A stretch of 64,000 nucleotides of DNA from Mesorhizobium zhangyense (GCF_011045115.1 NZ_JAAKZG010000008.1:124001-188000), one strand, 5' to 3'. Counted from the stretch's first letter, positions 1-10,443 are shown. Notes: generated by a model not told the origin, from the sequence alone. Translations and numbers: made by a program.

Positions 1-112
1 ACGCATGTTCATGCTCGTCGCAAACGGCTCGGCCGTTTAGGCATTTCCACATCGGCTTTTTCCACGCATGGCCAAACCCGGTTGACGCTCGCCGGACGCA
101 CAGCTACCAGTG

Positions 113-299
113 GAATCGGAAATGGTTCCGCTTCACGGCGGATGAAAAGGGAACACGGTGAGATCGTCAGATCGAAGCCGCGACTGCCCCCGCAACTGTA
201 GCCGGCGAGCTTTCTTTCAACAGGCCACTAAAAGCGCTCCAGCGCGATTGGGAAGGCGAAAGACAAGCATTGACCCGGAAGTCAGGAGACCTGCCTTTT
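113..299 (+). ncRNA. Cobalamin riboswitch
   Basis: This is a 5' leader with the conserved cobalamin-aptamer landmarks in the right order. GGTTCC (124-129) can pair with GGGAAC (149-154). These are followed by the central core GCCGCGACTGCCCCCGCAAC (176-195), GGGAAGGCG (250-258) and the 3' block GAAGTCAGGAGACCTGCC (279-296). The aptamer lies about 210 bases upstream of a TonB-dependent receptor that heads a FecCD/BtuCDF-like operon, as expected for B12-repressed uptake genes. Boundaries are approximate. A TTGACG hexamer at 82-87 could be the -35 element. No clear intrinsic terminator follows, so control is probably at translation initiation. Confidence 0.93.
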
Positions 300-507
300 C
301 CGGTCACCCATGCTTGAACACGGGGTGTGTTCAGGCGCGGTCGCCCGTGGCGGTGACATTTGAAAAAGTGTTGCCGCATGCCGGGGTTGGCCGAGGGTTC
401 GATGTCGTCGTTTCATAGTCTGCCTGTCGATCATTTTCCTGTCTGCGGTTTGTCATCAAACCTTCGGGCGCGCTTTGCCGCCCGCCAAAAGCCTATCGGG
501 GGCAGAC

Positions 508-2370
508 ATGCAGAAATCGACCATTTTGGCTGGCGCATTGGCGCTGGCTTTCTCGAATAATGCCGGTGCGCAGGAACTGGACGACGGTGACGCGAACGTA
601 ATCAGGCTCGACACCGTGGTGGTCACGCCGCTTCGGCGCGAGACCACGCTGGCGCGCTCGACCTCGTCGGTGACGGTGATCGACCGCAAGGAGATCGCGC
701 AGTCGGCCGCGCCCGACCTGCCGTCGCTGCTGAAATCCTATACCGGTGTCTCGATCATCTCCTATGGCGGGCAGGGCGCGGGGGCCAATGTCTATCTGCG
801 CGGCATGTCGGCCACGCAGACGCTGGTGCTGATCAACGGTGTGCGAGCAAGTTCCGCCACCAGCGGCACGACATCCATCTTCAACATCCCGCTGGCTTCC
901 ATCGAGCGCATCGAGGTCGCCAAGGGCGCGCATTCGGCCCAGTACGGCGCCGACGCCATGGGGGGTGTCGTCAACATCATAACGAAGCAGGGCGGGGCCT
1001 GCGCCGATGGCCGCAATGCATGTGCCACGCTCACCACCGGCGTCACCCATCCCTGGGGCGGCTATGTCTCCGGCACGGTTCAAGGACGCAGCGAAAGCGG
1101 CGTGAACTACGCGCTCAGCGGCAGCCTGCTCGGCACGCGCGGCTATGATTTCACCACGCCGCTGGCCTGGGGCCATGAGCCCGACGATGACGGCTTCCTG
1201 CAAGGCTCAGCCAATCTCTCGCTGTCGAAGGACTTCGATTGGGGACGGCTCTATGCCGACGGCCTTTTCGCGCGTGGCCGCAGCCAATACGACGCGACAT
1301 TTCCATCCAGCAATGAGGTCGACACGACGACCTTTGCCGGCAAAGTGGGAGCGCATGTCCTGCATTCCGATAGCTGGTCCTCGACCGTCGAAGTCAGCTC
1401 CGGCCTCGACTACTCGACCAATTTCCGCGACGGCGTGTCCGGCGACAGCCAGTTCGACACGCAACGCTACGGCATCTTCGCCTCGACCGAAAAACGCTTC
1501 GAAACCGGCAAGGCCAGCCACATCCTGACCGGCGGCGTCGAAGCCTATCGCGAGCAGGTCGATTCGACCGTCGACTTCGCCGTCGATTCGCGCGATCTGG
1601 CGGCGTTGTTCAGCCAGTATTCGCTCGAATATGAGGCGCTTCGCATCGATACGGGCATCCGCTACGACCACAGCAGCCAGTTCGGCAGCGCCACCACCTA
1701 CAATGTCGGCGCGAGCTACGAGGTGCTGCCTGATCTCGTGCTGCGCTCCTCCTACGCCACCGGCTTCCGCGCGCCGACCTTCAACGATCTCTATTATCCA
1801 GGTTACTCCAATCCGGACTTGAAGCCGGAAAAGTCGCGCTCCTATGAAGTCGGGCTCAACTGGCAGGCAACCGCCGGCACCGGTCTCGACCTCGCTTTCT
1901 ACCAGACGTGGCTGACCGACGCGATCGCCTCCAATCCGCCGACCTACCTCCCCTTCAACGTCGCCCGCGCTCGCATAACCGGCTTCGAGGCGACGCTGGC
2001 GCATCGCTTCAGCGACGAGTGGAGCGGCAAGGCCACGCTCGACATCCGCGAGCCGCTCAATCAGGACAATGGCAAGTACATTCTCTATCGCGACCGCTTC
2101 AAGGCGACCACTGAGCTCACCTACAGCCCGACCGAACAGCTCGATCTCACGGCGAAGGTCCTCTACGGCGCGGCGCGTTATGCCAACGCCGCCAACACCG
2201 TCGAACTGCCGGACTACGTGACCGTCGATTTCACGGCGCTCTATGCCCTTGATGCGCGGTCGCAGTTCAAATTCTCGGTCGAGAACATGTTCGACGAGGA
2301 ATACGCCACCGTCACCGACTATCGCGCACCGGGGCGCACCTTCAATCTGAGCTTTACGCGAACGTTCTGA
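508..2370 (+). CDS. btuB: TonB-dependent outer-membrane receptor, BtuB-like (cobalamin)
   Basis: 620-residue outer-membrane receptor for TonB-driven uptake, most likely of cobalamin. Residues 1-21 form a signal peptide ending AGA before QELDD. A TonB box (LDTVVVT, about 34-40) is followed by the plug domain (about 45-165, with the LRGM and INGVR motifs) and a 22-strand-type beta barrel that ends in Phe, the usual barrel-sorting residue. The ATG at 508 was chosen over an upstream in-frame TTG (475) because it starts the signal peptide and follows a G-rich ribosome site. The cobalamin riboswitch upstream and the BtuFCD-like genes downstream support B12 over siderophore. The substrate itself is inferred. 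Confidence 0.9.
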   Translation: MQKSTILAGALALAFSNNAGAQELDDGDANVIRLDTVVVTPLRRETTLARSTSSVTVIDRKEIAQSAAPDLPSLLKSYTGVSIISYGGQGAGANVYLRGMSATQTLVLINGVRASSATSGTTSIFNIPLASIERIEVAKGAHSAQYGADAMGGVVNIITKQGGACADGRNACATLTTGVTHPWGGYVSGTVQGRSESGVNYALSGSLLGTRGYDFTTPLAWGHEPDDDGFLQGSANLSLSKDFDWGRLYADGLFARGRSQYDATFPSSNEVDTTTFAGKVGAHVLHSDSWSSTVEVSSGLDYSTNFRDGVSGDSQFDTQRYGIFASTEKRFETGKASHILTGGVEAYREQVDSTVDFAVDSRDLAALFSQYSLEYEALRIDTGIRYDHSSQFGSATTYNVGASYEVLPDLVLRSSYATGFRAPTFNDLYYPGYSNPDLKPEKSRSYEVGLNWQATAGTGLDLAFYQTWLTDAIASNPPTYLPFNVARARITGFEATLAHRFSDEWSGKATLDIREPLNQDNGKYILYRDRFKATTELTYSPTEQLDLTAKVLYGAARYANAANTVELPDYVTVDFTALYALDARSQFKFSVENMFDEEYATVTDYRAPGRTFNLSFTRTF

Positions 2371-2383
2371 ACGGGGAGGTTCT

Positions 2384-2412
2384 GCATCGGGCCTCTCTTG
2401 GAGGTCCGATGC
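2384..2412 (+). other. Intercistronic hairpin between receptor and binding-protein genes
   Basis: GCATCGG (2384-2390) pairs with CCGATGC (2406-2412), and after a G-T wobble CCTC pairs with GAGG around a five-base loop. This gives a 12-bp stem that ends three bases before the GGAG ribosome site of the next gene. There is no U-tract, so it is not an intrinsic terminator. It may be an mRNA-stability or processing element that sets the level of the downstream transporter genes. Confidence 0.6.
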
Positions 2413-2424
2413 CTGGAGAAAAGC

Positions 2425-3252
2425 ATGAAACAAATCATGGCGATCTTGATGATCTCGGTTCTCAACGCCTCTGCGGCTCTCGCCGCCGAGGTTCCGCACC
2501 GCGTCGTCTCGATGAATGTCTGTACCGACCAGCTTGCCATGCTGATCGCCGGCGCGGGCCAGCTTTATTCGGTCTCCTATCTCGCCGGCGACAGGAATGC
2601 GTCGGTGCTTGCCGATCAGGCCGGAGGCTATGTGGTCAACCATGGGCTGGCGGAGGAAGTCTTTCTCATGCAGCCGGACCTGATCATCGCTGGCACCTTC
2701 ACGACCCGGACCACGGTCGAGCTTCTGCGGCGGCTGGGTTTTCGAGTGGAGGAATTCGCGCCGGCAAATTCCCTTGATGATATCCGCGAACATATCGCGC
2801 GCATGGGCGAACTTCTCGGGCGGCAGGAGAAGGCCGCCGAACTGGTAAAACGCATCGACAATGATCTTGCCACCCTGCGCGCGCAGCCGCCTTCCAGCAA
2901 GTCTGTCGCCACCTACTACGCCAACAGCTACACCTCCGGCTCCGGCACGCTGGTCGACGCGCTGATAGGCGTCTCGGGCCTCGAAAATGTCGCTGCACGG
3001 CTCGGCCTGACCGGCACGTCGAAACTGCCGCTGGAACTGCTGTTGCTGGCCAATCCCGATCTCATCGTCTCCAGCGAGGGCGATTATGCGGCCCCGGCGC
3101 TGGCCGAGGAAGGCTATGTCCACCCGGCCTTCAAGGCTGTGACCGCCGGCAGCAAGGCCGTCAACATTTCGACGAAATACACCATCTGCGGCGCGCCCTT
3201 CACGCTCGAGGCGGCGCACATGCTTCGCGACGCGGCGGGAGCGGCCAAATGA
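2425..3252 (+). CDS. btuF: Periplasmic cobalamin-binding protein of ABC transporter, BtuF-like
   Basis: 275-residue helical-backbone (cluster A-III) substrate-binding protein. A signal peptide (1-20, ending SAALAAE) is followed by HRVVSMNVCTDQLAMLI, typical of the BtuF/FecB fold, and by LMQPDLIIAG and LLLANPDLIVSS, the two helix-strand signatures of the lobes. It should deliver substrate to the FecCD-type permease encoded next. The ATG at 2425 is preceded by GGAGAA. An upstream in-frame start at 2398 would spoil the signal peptide. It overlaps the permease gene by four bases (ATGA). Assignment to cobalamin rather than iron chelate rests on the riboswitch. Confidence 0.88.
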   Translation: MKQIMAILMISVLNASAALAAEVPHRVVSMNVCTDQLAMLIAGAGQLYSVSYLAGDRNASVLADQAGGYVVNHGLAEEVFLMQPDLIIAGTFTTRTTVELLRRLGFRVEEFAPANSLDDIREHIARMGELLGRQEKAAELVKRIDNDLATLRAQPPSSKSVATYYANSYTSGSGTLVDALIGVSGLENVAARLGLTGTSKLPLELLLLANPDLIVSSEGDYAAPALAEEGYVHPAFKAVTAGSKAVNISTKYTICGAPFTLEAAHMLRDAAGAAK

Positions 3253-4250
3253 GCGAGACTGCCCGCTATCGACTGTTGCTCATCGTGCTTGGCGCGGCCA
3301 CGTTCATCCTGTTCCTGCTGTCGCTCACCGTCGGCCCCGCGGCATTGGCCTTTACCGACAGCATCGCCGCGCTATTCTCATCGAAGGCCGGCGCCATCGC
3401 ATTGATCATGCAGGAAATCCGCCTGCCACGCGCCATTCTCGGCCTGATGATCGGCGCGACGCTCGGTCTTTCGGGTGCGGCACTGCAAGGCTATCTGCGC
3501 AACCCGCTGGCCGAGCCGGGGTTGATCGGCGTCAGCGCCACTGCCTCGCTCGGTGCGGTCATTGCCATCTACACCGGCTTCTCCGCGGTCTTCCCGCTCG
3601 GCCTCCCGCTGGCCGCCCTTGCCGGTGCCATGCTCGCGGTGCTGGTCGTGCAAGCCATGGCCGGCATGAAGGGCGGCGCGCTCACCATCATCCTCGCCGG
3701 CGTCGCCGTTTCGAGCTTTGCCGGTGCAATGACCTCGCTGGCGCTCAACCTGTCGCCGAACCCCTTTGCCGCACTCGAAATCATGTTCTGGATGCTAGGC
3801 TCGCTCACCGACCGTTCCATGACCCATGTCTGGCTCGCCGCGCCCTTCATGGTCGTCGGCTGGGTCATGCTTGCCTCGCTCGGTCGCCCGCTCGACACGC
3901 TGACGCTCGGCAATGACGCCGCCGCAAGCATGGGTGTCGATATGCGCCGCGTTCAGTTCCTGGCGGTGTTCGGCACCGCCGCGTCCGTCGGTGCCGCAAC
4001 CGCTGTCGCCGGCGCCATCGGTTTCGTCGGTCTCGTCGTGCCGCATATATTGCGCCCGCTGGTCGGCTCGCGCCCATCGCGCCTGCTGCCGGCCAGCGCG
4101 CTCGGCGGTGCCTGCGTGCTGCTCGCCGCCGATATTCTGGTCCGCATCATCGCACCGGGAAAGGATCTCAAGCTCGGCGTGCTGACGGCAATCGTCGGCG
4201 CGCCGTTCTTCCTCTGGCTCGTCTATCGCACGCGGAGGAACCTGCTGTGA
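3249..4250 (+). CDS. btuC: FecCD-family permease of B12 ABC transporter, BtuC-like
   Basis: 333-residue inner-membrane permease of the FecCD/BtuC family with about ten predicted transmembrane helices. Family landmarks are the N-terminal RLPRAILGLMIGATLGLSGA stretch, the NPLAEPGLIGVSATASLGAV region and the cytoplasmic coupling segment GFVGLVVPHILR near residue 255. Length matches the family (about 330). The start overlaps the binding-protein stop (ATGA), and the stop overlaps the ATPase start (GTGA), so the three genes are translationally coupled and form one transporter. Confidence 0.92.
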   Translation: MSETARYRLLLIVLGAATFILFLLSLTVGPAALAFTDSIAALFSSKAGAIALIMQEIRLPRAILGLMIGATLGLSGAALQGYLRNPLAEPGLIGVSATASLGAVIAIYTGFSAVFPLGLPLAALAGAMLAVLVVQAMAGMKGGALTIILAGVAVSSFAGAMTSLALNLSPNPFAALEIMFWMLGSLTDRSMTHVWLAAPFMVVGWVMLASLGRPLDTLTLGNDAAASMGVDMRRVQFLAVFGTAASVGAATAVAGAIGFVGLVVPHILRPLVGSRPSRLLPASALGGACVLLAADILVRIIAPGKDLKLGVLTAIVGAPFFLWLVYRTRRNLL

Positions 4251-5020
4251 CCCTGCTTGCCATCGATCAGCTACATACCTCGCTTGGCGGCAAGCCGGTG
4301 CTGCACGGGCTTTCGCTTGCCGTGCAGGAAGGCGAATTCGTCGGGCTGATCGGCCCGAACGGTGCCGGCAAATCGACGCTGCTCAGGGCAGCCCTCGGTC
4401 TCATCCCCTCGACCGGAAAGATCGCCATTGCCGGTAAGGATGCCGCCGCCATGCCGGCGAAGGAAAGGGCGCGTCACCTCGCCTATCTGCCGCAGGAGCG
4501 CGAGATCGGCTGGCCGGTTTCGGTCGAAATGCTCGTCTCGCTCGGCCGCGCGCCGCACCGTCCGGCCTTCGCTGGGCTGGACGCCGCCGATACAGCAAAG
4601 ATCGAAGAAGCCATGCGCCGCATGGAGGTCGACGCCTTCCGCCACCGCCCGGCGACCGACCTTTCCGGTGGCGAAAAAGCGCGCGTACTTATCGCCCGCG
4701 CGCTTGCTCAGGATGCGCCGCTGCTGCTCGCCGACGAGCCGACCGCCGGCCTCGACCCGTCCCACCAGATCACGCTGATGCGCCTGTTTGCGCAGCTCGC
4801 CGCGGAGGGCAGGGACGTCGTCGCATCGCTTCACGATCTCGGCCTTGCGGCACGCTGGTGCACGCGGCTTATCCTCATCGACAAGGGCCGGATCGTTGCC
4901 GACGGCGCGCCGCGCGAGGTGCTTACGGCTGCGCGCCTGCGCTCGGTCTATGGCGTGGAGGCTTATCTCGGCGAGACGCAGGGCGGCATGCTGGTCATGC
5001 CGCTGGATGTCGCCAGCTGA
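4247..5020 (+). CDS. btuD: ABC transporter ATP-binding protein, BtuD-like
   Basis: 257-residue ATPase of the B12/siderophore class. Walker A is GPNGAGKST (36-44), the signature is LSGGE (about 144-148) and Walker B is LLLADEPTAGLD. The H-loop His lies in ASLHDLGLAARWC. It powers the FecCD permease encoded just upstream. It starts at GTG 4247, overlapping the permease stop by four bases. The ABC signature is followed by KARVLIARAL, normal for this family. The gene ends 20 bases before the next ATG, which has its own GGGAGGGCG ribosome site. Confidence 0.92.
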   Translation: MTLLAIDQLHTSLGGKPVLHGLSLAVQEGEFVGLIGPNGAGKSTLLRAALGLIPSTGKIAIAGKDAAAMPAKERARHLAYLPQEREIGWPVSVEMLVSLGRAPHRPAFAGLDAADTAKIEEAMRRMEVDAFRHRPATDLSGGEKARVLIARALAQDAPLLLADEPTAGLDPSHQITLMRLFAQLAAEGRDVVASLHDLGLAARWCTRLILIDKGRIVADGAPREVLTAARLRSVYGVEAYLGETQGGMLVMPLDVAS

Positions 5021-5040
5021 CGGACTTGGGAGGGCGAAAC

Positions 5041-6075
5041 ATGGAAAAGCTGCACAACCTCATTCGCGACCATCTGCGCGACTGGCAGACGGGCTGGAGC
5101 ATGGGCACCTTCGGCGCAATCGCCGAGTTCCATCAGGACCGCGACGAGACGCCGGTCATCGACGACGGCTTCACACTGTCGCGCGCGACACGGCGCGGCG
5201 CGATCCACATCGACCGCAAGCGGCTCGACGAGGTCGTCCCGCTCGCCTACGAGACGGTTAGCCCGCGCGCCCATCGCTGGAGCCAGGCGGTCGCACTGTG
5301 CCTGCCGGATGCGCTGGCGCGCCGCGAGGCGCGCTCAGTCCTGACAGAGCTTGGTCCCGACGACGACGCCATTCGCGGCATCGACCACACCGGCATTCTT
5401 TTCGATATGGGCCTGTCCCTGCCGCAATGCGATTTCTGCATCCGCACCAGCGATCCGAAACTGCTTGCCGTGCTGCGCGCCAATCTTGGCCGCTCGCTGT
5501 TCGAGCATGACAACGCCGCCATGCCCGCCATTCTTTCCGCGCATCCGCACCGCGTCGCGCTCACCCATATCGGCCGCGTCGAGGTGTTCCAGAAGATCGG
5601 CGGTCCCGACACCGGCGGCGTCTCGCCACCCGGCCCGCACACGCATCTGCTGCTGAAGCTGCTGCGAACCGGGCGTACGCATTCGGCCAACACGCCGATC
5701 CCGGAAGGGCTCATGCCGCTCGGCTCGCTCCATCCCGGCAACCCGGTCATCGGCGCCATGGGCGAGGACATCGAATTCGATGCGGTACTGCACCGGCATT
5801 TCCAGGATATCTATTTCGCCTATGGCGACCCGAACCTGGTGATGCTGAAGCGAACTGTCCTCGGCGCGCTGCAACGTGGCGGCGACCCGGAAGGCTTTGT
5901 CGTTCCCGATGGCCGCTTCGAACGCGGCGTCGTGCGCCTTGTGCTGCGCCAGCAGGCGCGGCTGGCCGAACACCAGCAGGACTCGGAGCTGGCGCACCGG
6001 CTTACGGTGTGGCGCAAGGTGCATGACCAGCGGGGCGATGCCGAGCTCGAGGACGACGATTCACCGGGGCATTGA
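5041..6075 (+). CDS. Conserved hypothetical protein in B12-uptake operon
   Basis: 344-residue soluble protein with no signal peptide or membrane segment. I cannot assign it to a characterised family; it may belong to a DUF found in rhizobia (possibly DUF6925). Visible features are an N-terminal WSMGTFGAIAEF segment, a CDFC pair (about residue 134-137), a Gly/Pro-rich GVSPPGPHTHLLLKLL segment with two histidines, and an acidic C-terminus. It follows btuD by 20 bases with a good ribosome site and ends at a palindromic repeat, so it is probably the last gene of the B12-regulated operon. A role in cobalamin handling or another metal-linked process is inferred only from position. Confidence 0.75.
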   Translation: MEKLHNLIRDHLRDWQTGWSMGTFGAIAEFHQDRDETPVIDDGFTLSRATRRGAIHIDRKRLDEVVPLAYETVSPRAHRWSQAVALCLPDALARREARSVLTELGPDDDAIRGIDHTGILFDMGLSLPQCDFCIRTSDPKLLAVLRANLGRSLFEHDNAAMPAILSAHPHRVALTHIGRVEVFQKIGGPDTGGVSPPGPHTHLLLKLLRTGRTHSANTPIPEGLMPLGSLHPGNPVIGAMGEDIEFDAVLHRHFQDIYFAYGDPNLVMLKRTVLGALQRGGDPEGFVVPDGRFERGVVRLVLRQQARLAEHQQDSELAHRLTVWRKVHDQRGDAELEDDDSPGH

Positions 6076-6110
6076 TGGCGTTTTCTGTGAGAGGTTTCGT
6101 CTGAAAAATT

Positions 6111-6271
6111 GCCCCTCACCCTTACCCTCTCCCCGTGAAAAACGGGGAGAGGGAGGCGTCAGCGTTGGAGCGTCCTTCTTCCCCATATTGTGACGGAGAG
6201 AAGGAGATTGGCCGCTACGTCGATGACCCCCTCTCCCCGTTTTTCACGGGGAGAGGGTAAGGGTGAGGGGC
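6111..6271. repeat. Intergenic palindromic repeat, family A, copy 1
   Basis: Two 43-bp arms (6111-6153 and about 6229-6271) are perfect reverse complements that start GCCCCTCACCCTTACCCTCT and end at a nested CCCCGT...ACGGGG hairpin. About 75 bases lie between them. The same arm sequence recurs near 26.3, 30.4 and 42.5 kb. It sits between convergent genes and probably acts as a bidirectional mRNA end or stabiliser. It resembles the mosaic palindromes (RIME-like) common in rhizobia. Confidence 0.9.
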
Positions 6272-6281
6272 AGCGCAACTC

Positions 6282-7367
<1,086 letters not shown>

Positions 7368-7382
7368 GACTATACCTTCAAC

Positions 7383-8210
7383 TTACTTGACCGCGCCGTC
7401 GGTAAGGCCGGAAACGAACCAGCGGCCGACGAGGGCGAAGAGGATGACGACCGGGATGATCGCGGCTGTGGCGCCGGCAAGCAGCAGGCCCCAGTCGATC
7501 TGATACTGGCCGATGATGCCGGCAAAGCCGACGGGAATGGTGCGCCGCGCGTCCGACACGATCAACACCGAGGCGAACAGATATTCGGTCCACGACGAGA
7601 TGAAGGCGAAGATCGCCACGCTGGCGATGCCCGGGGCGATCAGCGGCATCAAGATGCGCACGAGGATGGTGGTCGTCGGCGCGCCATCGACCACCGCCGC
7701 CTCCTCGATTTCGCGCGGGATGGTGGCGAGGAAGGAGCGCATCATCCAGATCGAGAAGGGCAGGGCAAAGGCGACATTGACGATGACCAGCGCCACCGGA
7801 CTGTCGATCAGCCCGACCTTGGCGAACAGGCCGTAAAGCGGGATCAGCACCACGACGCCGGGAAAGGCATAGGCGAGCAGGATCGTGCGGTAGAGCGCGT
7901 TGCGGCCGGGAAATTCCATGCGGAAGAAAGCGTAGGCCGCAGGCAGCGCCAGCAGCACGGTGAACGCCATCGAGAACGAGGCGACGATGATGCTGTTGAT
8001 GAGATAAACCGGGAAGTCCGACGCCTGCAGCAGCTTCTCGAAATGCTGCAGCGTGAAGCTTTCCGGGATCATCGTCGGCACGCGCTGAATGATCTCGCGC
8101 GGCAGCTTGATCGAGCCGCTGATGACCCACCAGAACGGCAGCACGATCAGAAGCGCGATCAGCAAAAGTCCGCCATAGAGCGAAAGCGACTGTCCGAAGC
8201 TGCGTTTCAT
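7383..8210 (-). CDS. Carbohydrate ABC transporter permease, MalG/UgpE type
   Basis: 275-residue inner-membrane permease of the binding-protein-dependent family, with six predicted helices. The coupling EAA loop reads IEEAAVVDGAPTTTILVRIL (about 183-202), and the C-terminal helix region includes SSWTEYLFASVLI. The start overlaps the stop of the MalF-type permease gene by four bases, showing tight coupling. It forms the transmembrane heterodimer with the product of 8207-9079. Confidence 0.92.
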   Translation of the reverse strand: MKRSFGQSLSLYGGLLLIALLIVLPFWWVISGSIKLPREIIQRVPTMIPESFTLQHFEKLLQASDFPVYLINSIIVASFSMAFTVLLALPAAYAFFRMEFPGRNALYRTILLAYAFPGVVVLIPLYGLFAKVGLIDSPVALVIVNVAFALPFSIWMMRSFLATIPREIEEAAVVDGAPTTTILVRILMPLIAPGIASVAIFAFISSWTEYLFASVLIVSDARRTIPVGFAGIIGQYQIDWGLLLAGATAAIIPVVILFALVGRWFVSGLTDGAVK

Positions 8211-9079
8211 CGCGCGGCCTCCTGCGCAGTCATGGCGCGCGTGGCAAGGAAGGCGAAGCCCATCAGCAGGATGCTGGTCAGCACCGAGACGGTCGCCGCC
8301 TCGCTCAGCCGGTATCCCTTGAAGGCGGTCTCGTAGATCAGCACCGGCAGCGTCTGCGTGGCACCCGCCGGTCCGCCCGCAGTCAGCAGCCAGATCACAT
8401 CGAAGACGTTGAAGGACAGGAGCGTGCCGACGACGCCAAGCACCAGCAGCGTCGGCTGAAGCAGCGGCCAGGTGATGCGCTTGAAGCGCTGGAAAGTGCC
8501 GGCACCGTCGATGCGCGCGGCCTCATAGAGATCGCTCGGGATGCGCGTCAAGCCTGCCAGCATCATCAGCGCGGTGAAGGGGAACCAGCGCCAGGAATTG
8601 ATCAGGATCAGTGTCGTCATGGCGCTTTCGCGGGTGGCGAAGAAGCCGACCGGGCGCTCGATGACGCCCGCTTGAATAAGCAACGGGTTGATCATGCCGC
8701 CCGACGACGACAGCAGCCAGCGCCAGATAATGACAACGACCACCGTCGGCACGATCCAGCTCAGGATGACCCAGGTGCGGGCGATGCGGACGCCGGGAAA
8801 TTTCTGGTTGAGGATCAGCGCTGTCGCCAGCGCCAGTGCCGTCTGCACCACGGCATTGCCCAGCACCCAGACGACACTGCGGCCCAGCGCGCGCCAGAAG
8901 CCGGCGCCGCCGAGGATCGCGGCATAATTGGCAAGGCCGACATAATGGCCTTGCGAGCCGATCACGCCGACATCCTGAAAACTCAGGATGACGGCCTGAA
9001 CCAGCGGCCAGCCGAGAACGGCCAGCAGGAACAGCAGGGCAGGCGACACGAACAGGAAGGCCAATGTGGTGTTCTTCAT
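8207..9079 (-). CDS. Carbohydrate ABC transporter permease, MalF/UgpA type
   Basis: 290-residue inner-membrane permease with six or seven predicted helices. The N-terminal LAFLFVSPALLFLLAVLGWP segment and the EAA loop LYEAARIDGAGTFQRFKRIT (about 184-203) are diagnostic of the MalF-like partner. It lies 27 bases after the binding-protein gene and overlaps the MalG-type gene. It shares one operon with the kinase and SIS protein. Confidence 0.92.
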   Translation of the reverse strand: MKNTTLAFLFVSPALLFLLAVLGWPLVQAVILSFQDVGVIGSQGHYVGLANYAAILGGAGFWRALGRSVVWVLGNAVVQTALALATALILNQKFPGVRIARTWVILSWIVPTVVVVIIWRWLLSSSGGMINPLLIQAGVIERPVGFFATRESAMTTLILINSWRWFPFTALMMLAGLTRIPSDLYEAARIDGAGTFQRFKRITWPLLQPTLLVLGVVGTLLSFNVFDVIWLLTAGGPAGATQTLPVLIYETAFKGYRLSEAATVSVLTSILLMGFAFLATRAMTAQEAAR

Positions 9080-9106
9080 CGTGTCTGTTCCCGCCCCGCC
9101 GCTTTC

Positions 9107-10396
9107 TTATTTCTTGGCGATTTCGGACATGCGTGCCTGGCCGCCCTTGACGGCGTCAGCTGCGGTCTGCCCGTCCACCACGATGTGCTGCAGCGTTTCG
9201 GCAATCACGTTCTGCGCCGAGATGGCGCCGATCGACGGGAACACCTTGCCGGTGGTGAAGCCGAACAGCTTGCCGGCATGCGAGTTGGCAACCATCGTCT
9301 CGACCTGTGACTTGTACTTGGTCACGGTCTTGTCGTTCCAGAATGAGTCCGCCTTGGCGCCGTCATCGGTCACCGGCAGGAACAGGCCCGGCTCCATGGT
9401 CAGGAAGCGGCCATAGTTAGCCGGCTCCAGCAGCCAGGCAAGGAACACCTTGGCGGCGGCCTGCTTGGCCTCGTCCTTGGTCGTCAGCATGATCGCGTTG
9501 GAGTAAGAGATCGTCGCCGATTCGCTCTGATCGTCGGCATGCGGCACGGGTGCCACGCCAAGATCGGCAGCATCGCCTTCGGCCTGCGTGTCATAGGTGT
9601 TGATGACGCCGAACTGCAGGATCATGCCGCAGGTGTTGCTGGCAAAGCAGGCCTCGGCCTCGCCCCACGTCCACGAGCCGTTGTCGGCCGGTGAAAGCTT
9701 GGCGAGCTTGCTGTAGAAGTCATAGGCGTTGACGGTCGCCGGCTTGTCGAAGTCGATCGAGCCGTCATCCTTGTAGATGTCGGCAGCGCCGCTGTTGACC
9801 ATGACGCTGTAGACGGTCTGGTCGGTGTAGAGCTGCTTGTTGGCCGGAAGGCCGATGCCGTATTTGCCGTCGGTGCTGAGCTTCTCGGCGGCGGCCTGCC
9901 ACTCGCTCCAGGTCTTCGGCACTTCGACGCCGGCAGCCTTGAGCACGCTGTTGCGGTACCACAGCGAGATCGCCATGTTGTAGGCAGGCACTGCCCAGAC
10001 ATGGTCGTCATACTGGTAGGGTGCGAGCGTCGCGGGGATAAAACCGTGCTTGGCGTCGAGATCCTTGACCAGATCGTCAACCGGCACGACCGCGTCGATG
10101 CCCTTTAGCACCGTGGTGAAATCGGGAATGGTGAAGAGCAGGTCCGGGCCGTTGCCGGCTGCGAAAGCGGCGGGCGCCTTGGCATAGACTTCGCCCCAGC
10201 TCTGCGGCTCCTGCTTGACCTGGATGTCGGGATGGGCGGCGTTGAACTCGTCGAGCAGTTCCTTCATACGCTGCACGCGGTGCGGTGGCTGCTCCATGTG
10301 CCATAGCGTCAGGTCGACCGGCGCGGCATAGGCGGTGCCGGTCATAAGCGTTGCGGCAAAGCCGGCAAGTGTCAGAAATTTCGTCAATTTCATCAT
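9107..10396 (-). CDS. Extracellular solute-binding protein, carbohydrate (family 1)
   Basis: 429-residue periplasmic binding protein of the maltose/multiple-sugar class. A signal peptide MMKLTKFLTLAGFAATLM... is cleaved near TAYA-AP, followed by VDLTLWHMEQ, the common first strand of sugar-binding family 1 proteins. The start at ATG 10396 was chosen because GGGAGA lies four bases upstream; the longer reading from 10447 would add 17 residues before the signal peptide. It captures substrate for the 7.4-9.1 kb permeases. Aromatic residues suitable for sugar stacking are frequent, but the ligand cannot be named. Confidence 0.9.
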   Translation of the reverse strand: MMKLTKFLTLAGFAATLMTGTAYAAPVDLTLWHMEQPPHRVQRMKELLDEFNAAHPDIQVKQEPQSWGEVYAKAPAAFAAGNGPDLLFTIPDFTTVLKGIDAVVPVDDLVKDLDAKHGFIPATLAPYQYDDHVWAVPAYNMAISLWYRNSVLKAAGVEVPKTWSEWQAAAEKLSTDGKYGIGLPANKQLYTDQTVYSVMVNSGAADIYKDDGSIDFDKPATVNAYDFYSKLAKLSPADNGSWTWGEAEACFASNTCGMILQFGVINTYDTQAEGDAADLGVAPVPHADDQSESATISYSNAIMLTTKDEAKQAAAKVFLAWLLEPANYGRFLTMEPGLFLPVTDDGAKADSFWNDKTVTKYKSQVETMVANSHAGKLFGFTTGKVFPSIGAISAQNVIAETLQHIVVDGQTAADAVKGGQARMSEIAKK

Positions 10397-10443
10397 GTAG
10401 TCTCCCATTAATTCGCGGCTCCCCTTGAGTCCGCGGAATTTCC

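Noticed and set aside
1207-3219. 670-codon open frame on the minus strand across the BtuB and BtuF genes
   Set aside because: It overlaps two clearly homologous plus-strand genes with the expected motifs; the translation is a low-complexity Arg/Ala/Gly product typical of antisense frames in GC-rich DNA.
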